A stretch of 35,313 nucleotides of DNA from Hungatella sp. UBA3147 (lineage in GTDB: Bacteria > Bacillota > Clostridia > Lachnospirales > Lachnospiraceae): contig DEYX01000284.1 of assembly GCA_002365025.1 (NCBI GenBank), forward strand, positions 1 to 35,313, written 5' to 3'. Position numbers and translations under genes: made by a program. Below, in pieces: positions 9,169 to 17,102 of this stretch (its first letter is position 1; each line of letters starts with the position of its first letter). The notes under the pieces are model-generated. The model was not told where the DNA came from. It did not search any database and saw only the letters and a program-made list of their open reading frames with translations.

Positions 9169-9205
9169 GGGTATCGCTTACAGAAACAGGCGATACCCAT
9201 TTTTT
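9169..9205 (+). terminator. Intercistronic terminator/attenuator between binding protein and permeases
   Basis: GGGTATCGC (9169-9177) pairs perfectly with GCGATACCC (9190-9198) over a 12-base loop and is followed by A then six T (9200-9205). The next gene starts 18 bases later with no new promoter visible. It probably lets only part of the transcripts continue, which would give more binding protein than permease. Confidence 0.85.
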
Positions 9206-9223
9206 ATCCAAAGGAGACTGACC

Positions 9224-10117
9224 ATGAATAACATGTTGGGAAAAAAGAGCTTTGTAGCCTGCTTTGTGCTGCCTGCGCTCATCCTGTTTATCAGCTTTAG
9301 CATGATCCCCCTTTTTATTTCCGGAGCCTACAGTCTGTTCCAGTACGATGGCATGGGGAAAATGAAGTTTATCGGACTTGGGAATTACATAAGGCTGTTT
9401 GCAGAGGACCGCCACTTTGTGAAGGCCATTATAAATTCCTTTCTTTTAGTGGGCGCATCCTTACTAATTCAGCTGCCCATCTCCCTTTTTCTGGCTATGG
9501 TTCTGGCAAGGGGAGTAAAAGGAGAAAAATTCTTTCGTACCGTTTACTTTTTGCCGGTGGTCATTTCCAGTATGGTGATCGGTCAGCTTTGGATGAAGAT
9601 GTTCAACAGCGAATATGGACTTTTAAACCATTTAATCCGTGCTCTGGGTGCCTCTGATTTCAGCTATTCCTGGCTCTCTAATCCCAAAACTGCATTTCTT
9701 TCCACTTTGATTCCTGCGGTGTGGCAGTATATTGGCTACCACATGCTGATTTTTTATGCAGGGATCAAATCCATTTCCCAGGATTATTATGAGGCGGCTC
9801 AAATCGACGGTGCCAGTAAGTGGCAGGTGAATACAAAGATTACCCTGCCTCTCTTAGCGCCGGTGATTAAGACCTGCGTCATATTCTCCATTACCGGTTC
9901 CCTAAGGGCCTTTGACTTAATCTATGTCATGACCGGAGGCGGCCCAAACCATGCCAGTGAAGTGCCTGCAACCCTGATGTACAACAATTTATTCCGCAGA
10001 AGCCTTTATGGGTATGGAAGTGCACAGGCATTTTTCATTGTAGTGGAATGCCTGCTGTTTACCCTTATTGTAAGCAGACTGTTTAAAAAAGCGGAAGAAA
10101 ATGCATCAGCTATATAA
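9224..10117 (+). CDS. Sugar ABC transporter permease (MalF/UgpA type)
   Basis: 297 residues with about six membrane segments, the first near residues 9-31. The cytoplasmic EAA loop, which contacts the ATPase, reads YYEAAQIDGASKWQVNTKIT near residue 190. This is one of two inner-membrane channel subunits working with the binding lipoprotein encoded upstream. The start follows AAGGAGA. The second permease begins 16 bases after its stop. Confidence 0.93.
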   Translation: MNNMLGKKSFVACFVLPALILFISFSMIPLFISGAYSLFQYDGMGKMKFIGLGNYIRLFAEDRHFVKAIINSFLLVGASLLIQLPISLFLAMVLARGVKGEKFFRTVYFLPVVISSMVIGQLWMKMFNSEYGLLNHLIRALGASDFSYSWLSNPKTAFLSTLIPAVWQYIGYHMLIFYAGIKSISQDYYEAAQIDGASKWQVNTKITLPLLAPVIKTCVIFSITGSLRAFDLIYVMTGGGPNHASEVPATLMYNNLFRRSLYGYGSAQAFFIVVECLLFTLIVSRLFKKAEENASAI

Positions 10118-10133
10118 ATGAGGAGGCGGTCCT

Positions 10134-10955
10134 ATGAAGATGAAAAATAAGATAAAGTTTTTGCTGCTGTGCCTCATTGCACTGACTCAGCTTTTTCCCT
10201 TATATTGGCTTTTTACCTTTTCCTTAAAAAGCAATGGAGAGATATTTGGAGAAAACCCCATCGGGCTTCCCCAGATCTGGAGATGGGAAAATTACGGAAA
10301 TGCATTTACCCAGACTAACCTAATCCGGTACTTTTTAAACTCCGTATTCTATTCCATGGCAACCGTGGCCGTTGCTGGAATTTTATCTGCCATGGCTGCT
10401 TACGCCATAGCCAGAATGAAATGGAAGCTTAAATTCCTGGTATTTGGAATTTTCGCGTTGGGAATTATGATTCCGGCCCAGGCCGCCCTGCTGCCCCTGT
10501 TTCAAGTACTTGATAAGACTGGTTTAAAGGGCGGATACTTAGGACTTTTGATTCCTTATATTGCGGGAGCTCTTCCCATGAGCATCATGATCTTAATCGG
10601 ATTTTACAAAAGCATCCCCATAGAAATAGAAGAGGCAGCCTGTATTGATGGCTGCGGGATTTTCCGTTGCTTTGCAACCATTATACTTCCCATTGTCAAG
10701 CCGGCGATTGCCACAGCCTCTATTTTTACATTTTTAGGGACCTGGAATGAGTTGATGTTAGCCAATACCTTTGTGGACAGTGACCGTTACCGGACCTTGC
10801 CCGTGGGAATCATGTCCTTCGCAGGTCAATATTCCACTGATTGGGGGTTAATCGGAGCGGGCATGGTCATTGCCACTCTGCCCACCATTGTTATTTATTT
10901 TATACTGAGCAATCAGATTCAGGATAGCCTGGTTGCAGGTGCGGTGAAAGGATGA
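10134..10955 (+). CDS. Sugar ABC transporter permease (MalG/UgpE type)
   Basis: 273 residues with six predicted membrane segments and the EAA loop IEEAACIDGCGIFRCFATI near residue 163. The ending SLVAGAVKG is the usual C-terminus of MalG-type permeases. It pairs with the preceding permease. GAGGAGG precedes the start. No ATPase gene follows, so the transporter probably uses a shared MsmK/UgpC-type ATPase encoded elsewhere, as is common for this class in Firmicutes. No glycosidase gene follows either, so the substrate stays unknown. Confidence 0.93.
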   Translation: MKMKNKIKFLLLCLIALTQLFPLYWLFTFSLKSNGEIFGENPIGLPQIWRWENYGNAFTQTNLIRYFLNSVFYSMATVAVAGILSAMAAYAIARMKWKLKFLVFGIFALGIMIPAQAALLPLFQVLDKTGLKGGYLGLLIPYIAGALPMSIMILIGFYKSIPIEIEEAACIDGCGIFRCFATIILPIVKPAIATASIFTFLGTWNELMLANTFVDSDRYRTLPVGIMSFAGQYSTDWGLIGAGMVIATLPTIVIYFILSNQIQDSLVAGAVKG

Positions 10956-11074
10956 TAAAATTATGCTTGATAAAAGAGGCAGAGGATTCTTGGCGCTGAC
11001 GCTATGAAGCTATGAATAAAGATTAGCTCCTGCATTTCTGCCAGTTGTAATATTCTGAAAGGTGAAAGGTACGT

Positions 11075-11602
11075 ATGAACATTATTATTGAGAAGGGAAC
11101 AAAATACGACATTGATCAGATTGAGCAGCTCTATGACGATCTGAATGACTTTCTGGAGACCGGCATTAACTATCCCGGTTGGAGGAAAGGCATATATCCG
11201 GCCCGAGAAGATGCAGTTAACGGTGTTGCAAATGACAATCTTTATGTTGCAAAGGCTGCAGGAAAGATCGTAGGTTCATTGATATTAAGTCATGAGCCGG
11301 AGTCTGCATATCATAAGGTTCAATGGGGGATAAATGCTGACTATTCCAATATATTTGTGATTTATACGTTTGCTGTTCATCCTGAGTACCTTAAAAATGG
11401 AGTTGGCATGGTGCTGATGGATTTTGCAGTTCAACAGGGGCTGAAAGAACACGCAAAAGCGATCCGCCTTGATGTTTATGAAACGAACTTACCTGCTGTT
11501 AAGCTGTATGAAAAATGTGGATTTACGTATGTGGACACCGTGGATCTGGGACTTGGAAGCTATGGATTGCATTGGTTTAAGTTATATGAAAAAATATTGT
11601 AA
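11075..11602 (+). CDS. GNAT-family N-acetyltransferase
   Basis: 175 residues. The GNAT fold is shown by FVIYTFAVHPEYLKNGVGMVLMDFA near residues 90-115, where HPEYLKNGVG resembles the acetyl-CoA pyrophosphate loop, and by the C-terminal NLPAVKLYEKCGF motif with its conserved Asn and Tyr. It should transfer an acetyl group from acetyl-CoA to an amine, but the acceptor cannot be predicted. It lies 119 bases after the permease with its own GAAAGGTGAAAGG site and ends at a terminator, so it is probably separate from the sugar operon. Confidence 0.88.
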   Translation: MNIIIEKGTKYDIDQIEQLYDDLNDFLETGINYPGWRKGIYPAREDAVNGVANDNLYVAKAAGKIVGSLILSHEPESAYHKVQWGINADYSNIFVIYTFAVHPEYLKNGVGMVLMDFAVQQGLKEHAKAIRLDVYETNLPAVKLYEKCGFTYVDTVDLGLGSYGLHWFKLYEKIL

Positions 11603-11620
11603 ATTTCTCTATGGCAAGAG

Positions 11621-11657
11621 CCGCCCGCTGGTTTTCGATCAGCAGGGCGGTTTTTTT
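11621..11657 (+). terminator. Intrinsic terminator after the GNAT gene
   Basis: CCGCCCGCTG (11621-11630) pairs with CAGCAGGGCGG (11640-11650), with one bulged base, followed by seven T. Confidence 0.88.
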
Positions 11658-11719
11658 GTATGAACGGATATTGCTTTTACCTGAATTTCACCAAAATTTT
11701 ACATAATTTTTAAAAAACA

Positions 11720-11749
11720 TTGAAAAAGCAATTCCGCCTATGTTATATT
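11720..11749 (+). promoter_or_regulatory. Promoter of the Na/Pi cotransporter gene
   Basis: TTGAAA (11720-11725), an 18-base spacer and TATATT (11744-11749). The leader then contains a possible 9-bp hairpin (about 11760-11784, two G-U pairs) before the ribosome binding site. The leader hairpin is unassigned. Confidence 0.65.
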
Positions 11750-11825
11750 TTAAACTGTGCGTCTTCCGGAGAGAGGGAGGCGCGCTGGAATAAAAACATA
11801 ATCAGTGTTTATAAGGAGGTACTAC

Positions 11826-13496
11826 ATGTCTGTAAATGACATATCGAGTCTGTTTGGTTTTATGGGGGGACTGGGAATGTTCCTGTATGGCATGAATACC
11901 ATGGCAGACGGCATGCAAAAGAGCGCAGGAAGCAGGATGAGCCGCTTTTTGGGAATGCTTACAAACAACCGTTTCCTGGCGGTGCTTCTGGGCGCACTTA
12001 TCACAGCAATAATCCAAAGCAGCGGAGCGACCACGGTCATGGTAGTCGGCTTTGTAAGTGCCGGGGTGCTTAATTTGACCCAGGCAGTCGGTGTTATCAT
12101 GGGTGCTAACATTGGTACCACCATTACAGCCTGGATCGTATCCATGAATCAGCTGGGAGATGCGTTTTCCATATTACAGCCCTCCTTTTGGGCCCCTCTT
12201 TTTATTGGAATCGGAGCGGTTCTTCTGCTGTTTGGCAATAAACAGAGGATGAAAACCATAGGAGAGATCCTGGTGGGCCTTGGCATGCTGTTTGTTGGCC
12301 TGGATTTTATGTCAGGAGCAATCTCTCCCTATACCGATGCCCCTATTTTTTCAGAGGCATTCCGGCTTTTAGGAAGAAATCCTTTGCTGGGCATGCTGAT
12401 CGGCGCCTTGGTGACGGCTCTCCTTCAAAGCTCTTCCGCATCGGTAGGAATCCTTCAGACCCTTGCCATGAACGGTGTAGTTACTACCAATGCAGCTATA
12501 TTCATCACTCTCGGCCAGAACATCGGTTCCTGCGTGACCGCCCTCATTTCCAGTATTGGCGGATCCAGGACTGCAAAGCGGGCAGCAGTGATCCATTTGT
12601 CCTTTAATGTGCTGGGAGCTCTTATTTTTGGCATTGGTTCTTTTGTCCTTTTTATGGTCACCCCGGCTTTGGCGGCCCATAACATCACTGCAGTACAGAT
12701 TTCCATATTCCATACGTTCTTTAACCTGACCAATACACTTATCCTGTTCCCGTTTGCGAAACAGCTGGTGGACTTATCCGGATTTGTTGTTCCGGAGAGA
12801 GGAACCGATGATGGAGAGACGGCAGGGGAAGAAGCTGTAACTATGAAGCACCTGGATGAAAGAATCTTTGAGTCTCCCGCATTTGCGGTAGAAACAGCCT
12901 CCATGGAGGTGGTACATATGGGACAGATCACTTTGGAAAATGTAAAGCTTGCCATGGAAGCAGTCCTCACTAAAAATGCGGATAAAGTAAAAGAAGTGTA
13001 TAAAACAGAAAAGACGATCAATAATATGGAAAAGATGTTGATGGAATATCTGGTCAAAATCGACAATCTATCCCTGACAGAGGAGCAAAAATTGGTAGTC
13101 AACAACTTGTTTTACAGTATTAATGATATAGAACGAGTAGGTGACCACGCAGAAAACCTGGCGGAGCAGGCGGAATATATGGTTCAGCATGAAATCAGTT
13201 TCTCCGGTACCGGTGCCTCTGATCTGGAGGTCATCTGTCAGGCAGCTTATAACTCCTTTTTTCATTCCATCGAAGCCAGAAGAAAAGGTGACATGGAAGA
13301 TATCCGTAAGGTGAGCAAGTGGGAGGATGAAGTAGATCTCCTTGAGGAGGAGCTTAGGGAAAAGCATATTGAACGTCTTTCCTCAGGCGGATGCAATCCC
13401 TCGGCAGGTGTTGTGTTCCTGGAGCTTATCAGCAATCTGGAACGTATTTCCGACCATTCCTATAATCTGGCCAGCTATGTAAAGAGTGAGGTTTAA
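11826..13496 (+). CDS. Na/Pi cotransporter family protein with PhoU-like C-terminal domain
   Basis: 556 residues from the ATG at 11826, which follows AAGGAGG; an in-frame GTG at 11805 overlaps the ribosome binding site and is rejected. The N-terminal 320 or so residues hold two inverted Na/Pi-cotransporter repeats with the signature motifs IIQSSGATT and LLQSSSAS and many membrane segments. The C-terminal 200 residues are helical and PhoU-like (NNLFYSINDIERVGDHAENL and LISNLERISDHSYNL). The NptA/YjbB-like family moves phosphate using the sodium gradient. It is a single-gene unit between the GNAT gene and gap, with its own promoter. Confidence 0.92.
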   Translation: MSVNDISSLFGFMGGLGMFLYGMNTMADGMQKSAGSRMSRFLGMLTNNRFLAVLLGALITAIIQSSGATTVMVVGFVSAGVLNLTQAVGVIMGANIGTTITAWIVSMNQLGDAFSILQPSFWAPLFIGIGAVLLLFGNKQRMKTIGEILVGLGMLFVGLDFMSGAISPYTDAPIFSEAFRLLGRNPLLGMLIGALVTALLQSSSASVGILQTLAMNGVVTTNAAIFITLGQNIGSCVTALISSIGGSRTAKRAAVIHLSFNVLGALIFGIGSFVLFMVTPALAAHNITAVQISIFHTFFNLTNTLILFPFAKQLVDLSGFVVPERGTDDGETAGEEAVTMKHLDERIFESPAFAVETASMEVVHMGQITLENVKLAMEAVLTKNADKVKEVYKTEKTINNMEKMLMEYLVKIDNLSLTEEQKLVVNNLFYSINDIERVGDHAENLAEQAEYMVQHEISFSGTGASDLEVICQAAYNSFFHSIEARRKGDMEDIRKVSKWEDEVDLLEEELREKHIERLSSGGCNPSAGVVFLELISNLERISDHSYNLASYVKSEV

Positions 13497-13526
13497 GGAG
13501 AGCAAAACCGAAATTAAAAAAAGGAC

Positions 13527-13555
13527 TTGCTATTTAGTGGAATATTAGGTAAAAT
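13527..13555 (+). promoter_or_regulatory. Promoter of the GAPDH gene
   Basis: TTGCTA (13527-13532), a 17-base spacer and TAAAAT (13550-13555) lie 62 bases before the start codon, followed by an AT-rich leader and AGGAGGAA ribosome binding site. Confidence 0.65.
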
Positions 13556-13617
13556 AAAGGGTAGTTGATTAATATTTAACAATCAAATTTAATTTTATTC
13601 TTAGGAGGAATTGAATT

Positions 13618-14649
13618 ATGGCAGTAAAAGTGGCGATTAATGGTTTCGGCCGTATTGGCCGTCTTGCATTCAGACAGATGTTTGGCGCAGAGGGCTATGA
13701 AGTAGTAGCTATTAACGATTTAACAGATCCAAAGATGTTAGCACATTTATTAAAATATGACACTGCTCAGGGCGGATACGCTGGATACTATGGTGAGGGT
13801 ATTCACACGGTAGAAGCTTCCGAGGACTCCATTACTGTAGATGGTAAGACTATTAAAATTTATGCTCAGGCAAAAGCTGCTGAACTTCCATGGGGAGAGA
13901 TCGGCGTTGATGTAGTTCTTGAGTGTACAGGATTCTACTGCTCTAAGGACAAAGCTCAGGCTCACATTGATGCAGGTGCTAAGAAGGTTGTTATCTCCGC
14001 TCCGGCAGGAAACGATCTTCCAACCGTTGTTTACAGCGTAAATGAGAATGTATTAACAGCAGATGACAAGATCATCTCCGCTGCTTCCTGTACAACAAAC
14101 TGCCTGGCTCCTATGGCTAAGACTCTTAACGATTTAGCACCGATCCAGTCCGGTATCATGAGCACAATTCATGCTTACACAGGCGATCAGATGATCCTTG
14201 ACGGACCTCACAGAAAAGGTGATTTAAGAAGAGCAAGAGCAGGCGCTGCCAACATCGTTCCAAACTCCACCGGTGCTGCAAAGGCAATCGGTCTGGTTAT
14301 TCCGGAATTAAACGGCAAGTTAATCGGTTCCGCACAGCGTGTTCCGGTTCCAACAGGCTCCACTACCATCTTAACAGCAGTTGTTAAGGGCGCAGACGTA
14401 ACCAAGGAAAGCATTAACGCAGCTATGAAGGCAGCAGCAAGCGATTCCTTCGGATATAATACAGATGAAATCGTTTCCTCTGATGTTGTTGGTATGAGAT
14501 TTGGTTCTTTATTCGATTCTACTCAGACCATGGTTTCCAAGATTGGCGATGATTTATATCAGGTTCAGGTTGTTTCATGGTATGACAACGAGAACTCCTA
14601 TACAAGCCAGATGGTTCGTACAATTAAGTACTTTGCTGAATTAGGCTAA
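13618..14649 (+). CDS. gap: Glyceraldehyde-3-phosphate dehydrogenase, type I
   Basis: 343 residues. It oxidises glyceraldehyde-3-phosphate to 1,3-bisphosphoglycerate in glycolysis. The N-terminus VAINGFGRIGRLAFRQ is the dinucleotide-binding fold, the aspartate in AINDLTDP points to NAD specificity, and the catalytic Cys158 lies in SAASCTTNCLAP. The C-terminus has SWYDNENSY. Codon use is notably biased (GCT, GTT, AAG, GAA), as expected for a highly expressed gene. It is first in a four-gene glycolytic cluster but has its own promoter and terminator. Confidence 0.97.
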   Translation: MAVKVAINGFGRIGRLAFRQMFGAEGYEVVAINDLTDPKMLAHLLKYDTAQGGYAGYYGEGIHTVEASEDSITVDGKTIKIYAQAKAAELPWGEIGVDVVLECTGFYCSKDKAQAHIDAGAKKVVISAPAGNDLPTVVYSVNENVLTADDKIISAASCTTNCLAPMAKTLNDLAPIQSGIMSTIHAYTGDQMILDGPHRKGDLRRARAGAANIVPNSTGAAKAIGLVIPELNGKLIGSAQRVPVPTGSTTILTAVVKGADVTKESINAAMKAAASDSFGYNTDEIVSSDVVGMRFGSLFDSTQTMVSKIGDDLYQVQVVSWYDNENSYTSQMVRTIKYFAELG

Positions 14650-14657
14650 TGATCCAC

Positions 14658-14695
14658 AAAGGGTCCGGTCGTTATGGACCGGGCCTTTTATTTTT
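14658..14695 (+). terminator. Intrinsic terminator after GAPDH
   Basis: AAAGGGTCCGGTC (14658-14670) pairs with GACCGGGCCTTTT (14677-14689), including two G-U pairs, over a six-base loop and runs into a T-rich tail. Confidence 0.88.
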
Positions 14696-14784
14696 ATAAA
14701 TCTTGAAGAATAAAGGAAACACCTTACAGGTATCCCTTTATGCCCAAAAAGAACGGGCAATAAATAGGAAAGGAGCATTGAAAT

Positions 14785-15996
14785 ATGCTTAATAAGAAAA
14801 CAGTTGATGATTTAACCGGATTACAGGGAAAGAAAGTTTTAGTGAGATGTGATTTTAACGTGCCGTTAAAGGATGGAGTGATTCAGAACTTCAACCGTAT
14901 TGACGGAGCCGTTCCTACGATTAAGAAATTATTGGACCAGGGCGCAAAAGTAATTCTTTGTTCCCATTTAGGTAAGCCGAAGGGCGAGCCTGTACCTGAG
15001 ATGTCTCTGGAACCGGTTGCTCCTGCTTTAAGTGAAAGACTTGGGGTAGAGGTTGAATTTGTAAACGATCCAAAGGTAACAGGTCCTGAAACCAGAAAGA
15101 TCGCTGAAGAATTAAAGGATGGAGAAGTTCTGCTGCTTCAGAACACCCGTTACAGAGTGGAAGAGACGAAGTACGGCAAGGATGAGAGTGCAGATGAGTA
15201 TGCAAAAGAGCTGGCTTCCCTTTGCGACGGCATTTTCGTAAACGACGCATTCGGTACCGCTCACAGGGCTCACTGCTCCAATGTAGGCGTTACCAAATAT
15301 ACAACCACCAATGTGGTTGGTTATCTGATGGAAAAGGAAATCAAATTCCTGGGCCAGGCAGTTGAGAATCCAGTACGTCCTTTCGTGGCAATCCTGGGCG
15401 GAGCAAAGGTTTCCGATAAGATCAACGTGATCAATAACCTTCTTGATAAGGTTGATACACTGATCATCGGCGGCGGCATGGCTTATACCTTTGCTAAGGC
15501 TCAAGGCAAGGAGATCGGAAATTCCTTATGTGAAGAAGATAAGCTTGACTATGCTTTAGAGATGATTAAAAAGGCAGAGGTTAAGGGAGTTAAACTGCTT
15601 CTTCCTGTAGATAACTTAGAAGGCAAGGAGTTTTCTAATGATACAGAAAGAAAGGTAGTAACCGAGATTGATCCAGGCTGGTCAGGATTTGATATCGGAC
15701 CAAAATCCATTGAACTTTTCAAGGAGGCTTTAAAGGGCGCCAAGACTGTTGTTTGGAACGGACCGATGGGCGTATTTGAATTCTCTAATTTTGCAGAGGG
15801 TACTTTAGAGGTATGCCGTGCAGTTGCAGAGCTTTCCGATGCAACTACAGTTATCGGAGGCGGTGACTCCGTAAATGCGGTTAAGAGACTTGGTTTTGCT
15901 GACAAGATGACCCATATCTCTACAGGCGGTGGTGCTTCTCTGGAATTCTTAGAAGGCAAGGAACTGCCAGGCGTTGCTGCAGCAGATAACAAATAA
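14785..15996 (+). CDS. pgk: Phosphoglycerate kinase
   Basis: 403 residues, a normal length. It transfers phosphate from 1,3-bisphosphoglycerate to ADP in glycolysis. Visible signatures are KKVLVRCDFNVPL near residue 19, the substrate-binding HLGKPKG near 62, AFGTAHRAHCSN near 155, FVAILGGAKVSDKI near 200 and the nucleotide-binding TVIGGGDSVNAV near 355, followed by STGGGASLEFLEGK. Positioned after GAPDH and before TPI in pathway-related order. AAAGGAG precedes the start. Confidence 0.97.
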   Translation: MLNKKTVDDLTGLQGKKVLVRCDFNVPLKDGVIQNFNRIDGAVPTIKKLLDQGAKVILCSHLGKPKGEPVPEMSLEPVAPALSERLGVEVEFVNDPKVTGPETRKIAEELKDGEVLLLQNTRYRVEETKYGKDESADEYAKELASLCDGIFVNDAFGTAHRAHCSNVGVTKYTTTNVVGYLMEKEIKFLGQAVENPVRPFVAILGGAKVSDKINVINNLLDKVDTLIIGGGMAYTFAKAQGKEIGNSLCEEDKLDYALEMIKKAEVKGVKLLLPVDNLEGKEFSNDTERKVVTEIDPGWSGFDIGPKSIELFKEALKGAKTVVWNGPMGVFEFSNFAEGTLEVCRAVAELSDATTVIGGGDSVNAVKRLGFADKMTHISTGGGASLEFLEGKELPGVAAADNK

Positions 15997-16016
15997 GAAA
16001 TTCGACTTACGATACC

Positions 16017-16045
16017 GGCCCGGACAAAGAATGACTGTCCGGGCC
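16017..16045 (+). other. Strong hairpin between pgk and tpiA, without a T tract
   Basis: GGCCCGGACA (16017-16026) pairs perfectly with TGTCCGGGCC (16036-16045), a 10-bp GC-rich stem with a 9-base loop. The bases that follow (TTGCAAAC) are not a T run, so termination should be poor. It could instead be a processing or stability hairpin that lets pgk and tpiA be made from one transcript at different levels. That role is inferred. Confidence 0.6.
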
Positions 16046-16101
16046 TTGCAAACAGGAGATCCCGGTCTTCTGAATGACAAACATAAAGGAAGGTTGATAC
16101 T

Positions 16102-16854
16102 ATGTCCAGAAAGAAAATTATTGCAGGTAACTGGAAGATGAATATGACTCCAACCGAAGCGGTTGAACTGGTGAATACATTAAAGCCTCTGGTAGCAAAC
16201 GATGAGGTAGACGTTATTTTCTGCGTTCCGGCTATTGACATTATACCGGCAATTGAAGCTGCAAAGGGAACAAATATCCACATCGGTGCTGAAAATATGT
16301 ACTATGAGGATAAAGGAGCCTACACCGGAGAGATTTCTCCTGCCATGTTAAAAGATGCAGGCGTGAAATACGTGGTAATCGGCCATTCCGAAAGAAGAGA
16401 ATACTTTGCGGAATCAGATGAAACCGTAAACAAAAAGGTTTTAAAAGCCTTTGAATACGGCATTACTCCCATTGTTTGCTGTGGAGAAACACTGACACAG
16501 AGAGAACAGGGAATCACTCTTGACTGGATCCGCCAGCAGATTAAGATCGCTTTCTTAAATGTACCGGCAGAGAATGCAGCCAATGCGGTAATCGCTTATG
16601 AGCCGATCTGGGCCATCGGTACCGGAAAAGTTGCTACAACCGAGCAGGCGCAGGAGGTTTGCGGCGCGATCCGTGAATGCATCGCTGAAATCTATGACGA
16701 AGCTACAGCAGAAGCGATCCGCATCCAGTATGGCGGTTCCGTATCTGCAGCAAGTGCACCGGAATTATTTGCACAGCCTGATATTGACGGCGGCCTGGTT
16801 GGCGGTGCTTCCTTAAAACCAGAGTTTGGAAAGATCGTAAATTACAATAAATAA
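16102..16854 (+). CDS. tpiA: Triosephosphate isomerase
   Basis: 250 residues, the family norm. It interconverts dihydroxyacetone phosphate and glyceraldehyde-3-phosphate. The N-terminal GNWKMNMTP, catalytic His95 in VIGHSERREYF, catalytic Glu167 in AYEPIWAIGTGKVAT and the phosphate-binding IQYGGSV are all intact. AAAGGAAGG precedes the ATG. It lies 105 bases after pgk, with only the GC-rich hairpin between them, and ends at a clear terminator. Confidence 0.97.
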   Translation: MSRKKIIAGNWKMNMTPTEAVELVNTLKPLVANDEVDVIFCVPAIDIIPAIEAAKGTNIHIGAENMYYEDKGAYTGEISPAMLKDAGVKYVVIGHSERREYFAESDETVNKKVLKAFEYGITPIVCCGETLTQREQGITLDWIRQQIKIAFLNVPAENAANAVIAYEPIWAIGTGKVATTEQAQEVCGAIRECIAEIYDEATAEAIRIQYGGSVSAASAPELFAQPDIDGGLVGGASLKPEFGKIVNYNK

Positions 16855-16860
16855 GTGGGT

Positions 16861-16915
16861 AAAAGCTGCTGCCCCTTCCTTAAATGGTGGGGAAGGCAGC
16901 TTTTTCCTCATAGTA
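16861..16915 (+). terminator. Intrinsic terminator after tpiA
   Basis: AAAAGCTG near 16861 pairs with CAGCTTTTT near 16897-16905. An inner CCTTCC/GGAAGG stem extends the structure, with an internal bulge on the left arm. The tail is T-rich. Confidence 0.82.
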
Positions 16916-16958
16916 AAGGCAGGTACCGGAGCCTGGTTATTATTTCATCATTCACCGG

Positions 16959-16987
16959 TTGCAAGAAATGGGCAAATCATGTAAAAT
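16959..16987 (+). promoter_or_regulatory. Promoter of gpmI
   Basis: TTGCAA (16959-16964), a 17-base spacer and TAAAAT (16982-16987). A leader of about 110 bases follows before AAAAGGAGAA and the gpmI start. No known riboswitch pattern was recognised in the leader. Confidence 0.65.
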
Positions 16988-17102
16988 ATATACTGTGAGA
17001 CAATGATTTCTTTAAGATTTCCCACGCTTATGAGGCATAACGATATAGATGTAAGATGCTTCTATTACAATAGAACAAAGAAGAGAAAAAGGAGAACTAG
17101 TT

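Noticed and set aside
10956..11074. Possible remnant of a glycosidase gene after the second permease
   Set aside because: The only frame is 14 codons (10963-11007) and does not resemble any sugar enzyme; the stretch holds nothing else I can support.
11760..11784. Riboswitch in the leader of the Na/Pi cotransporter gene
   Set aside because: Only a single short hairpin with two G-U pairs is present; no known riboswitch core or terminator/antiterminator pair is visible.
12455..13105. 216-residue open frame on the minus strand
   Set aside because: It is antisense to the Na/Pi cotransporter gene, whose motifs are intact; no ribosome binding site or family pattern is visible.
15549..16283. 244-residue minus-strand frame across pgk and tpiA
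   Set aside because: It overlaps two intact glycolytic genes and the hairpin between them; it is an artefact of codon bias in those genes.
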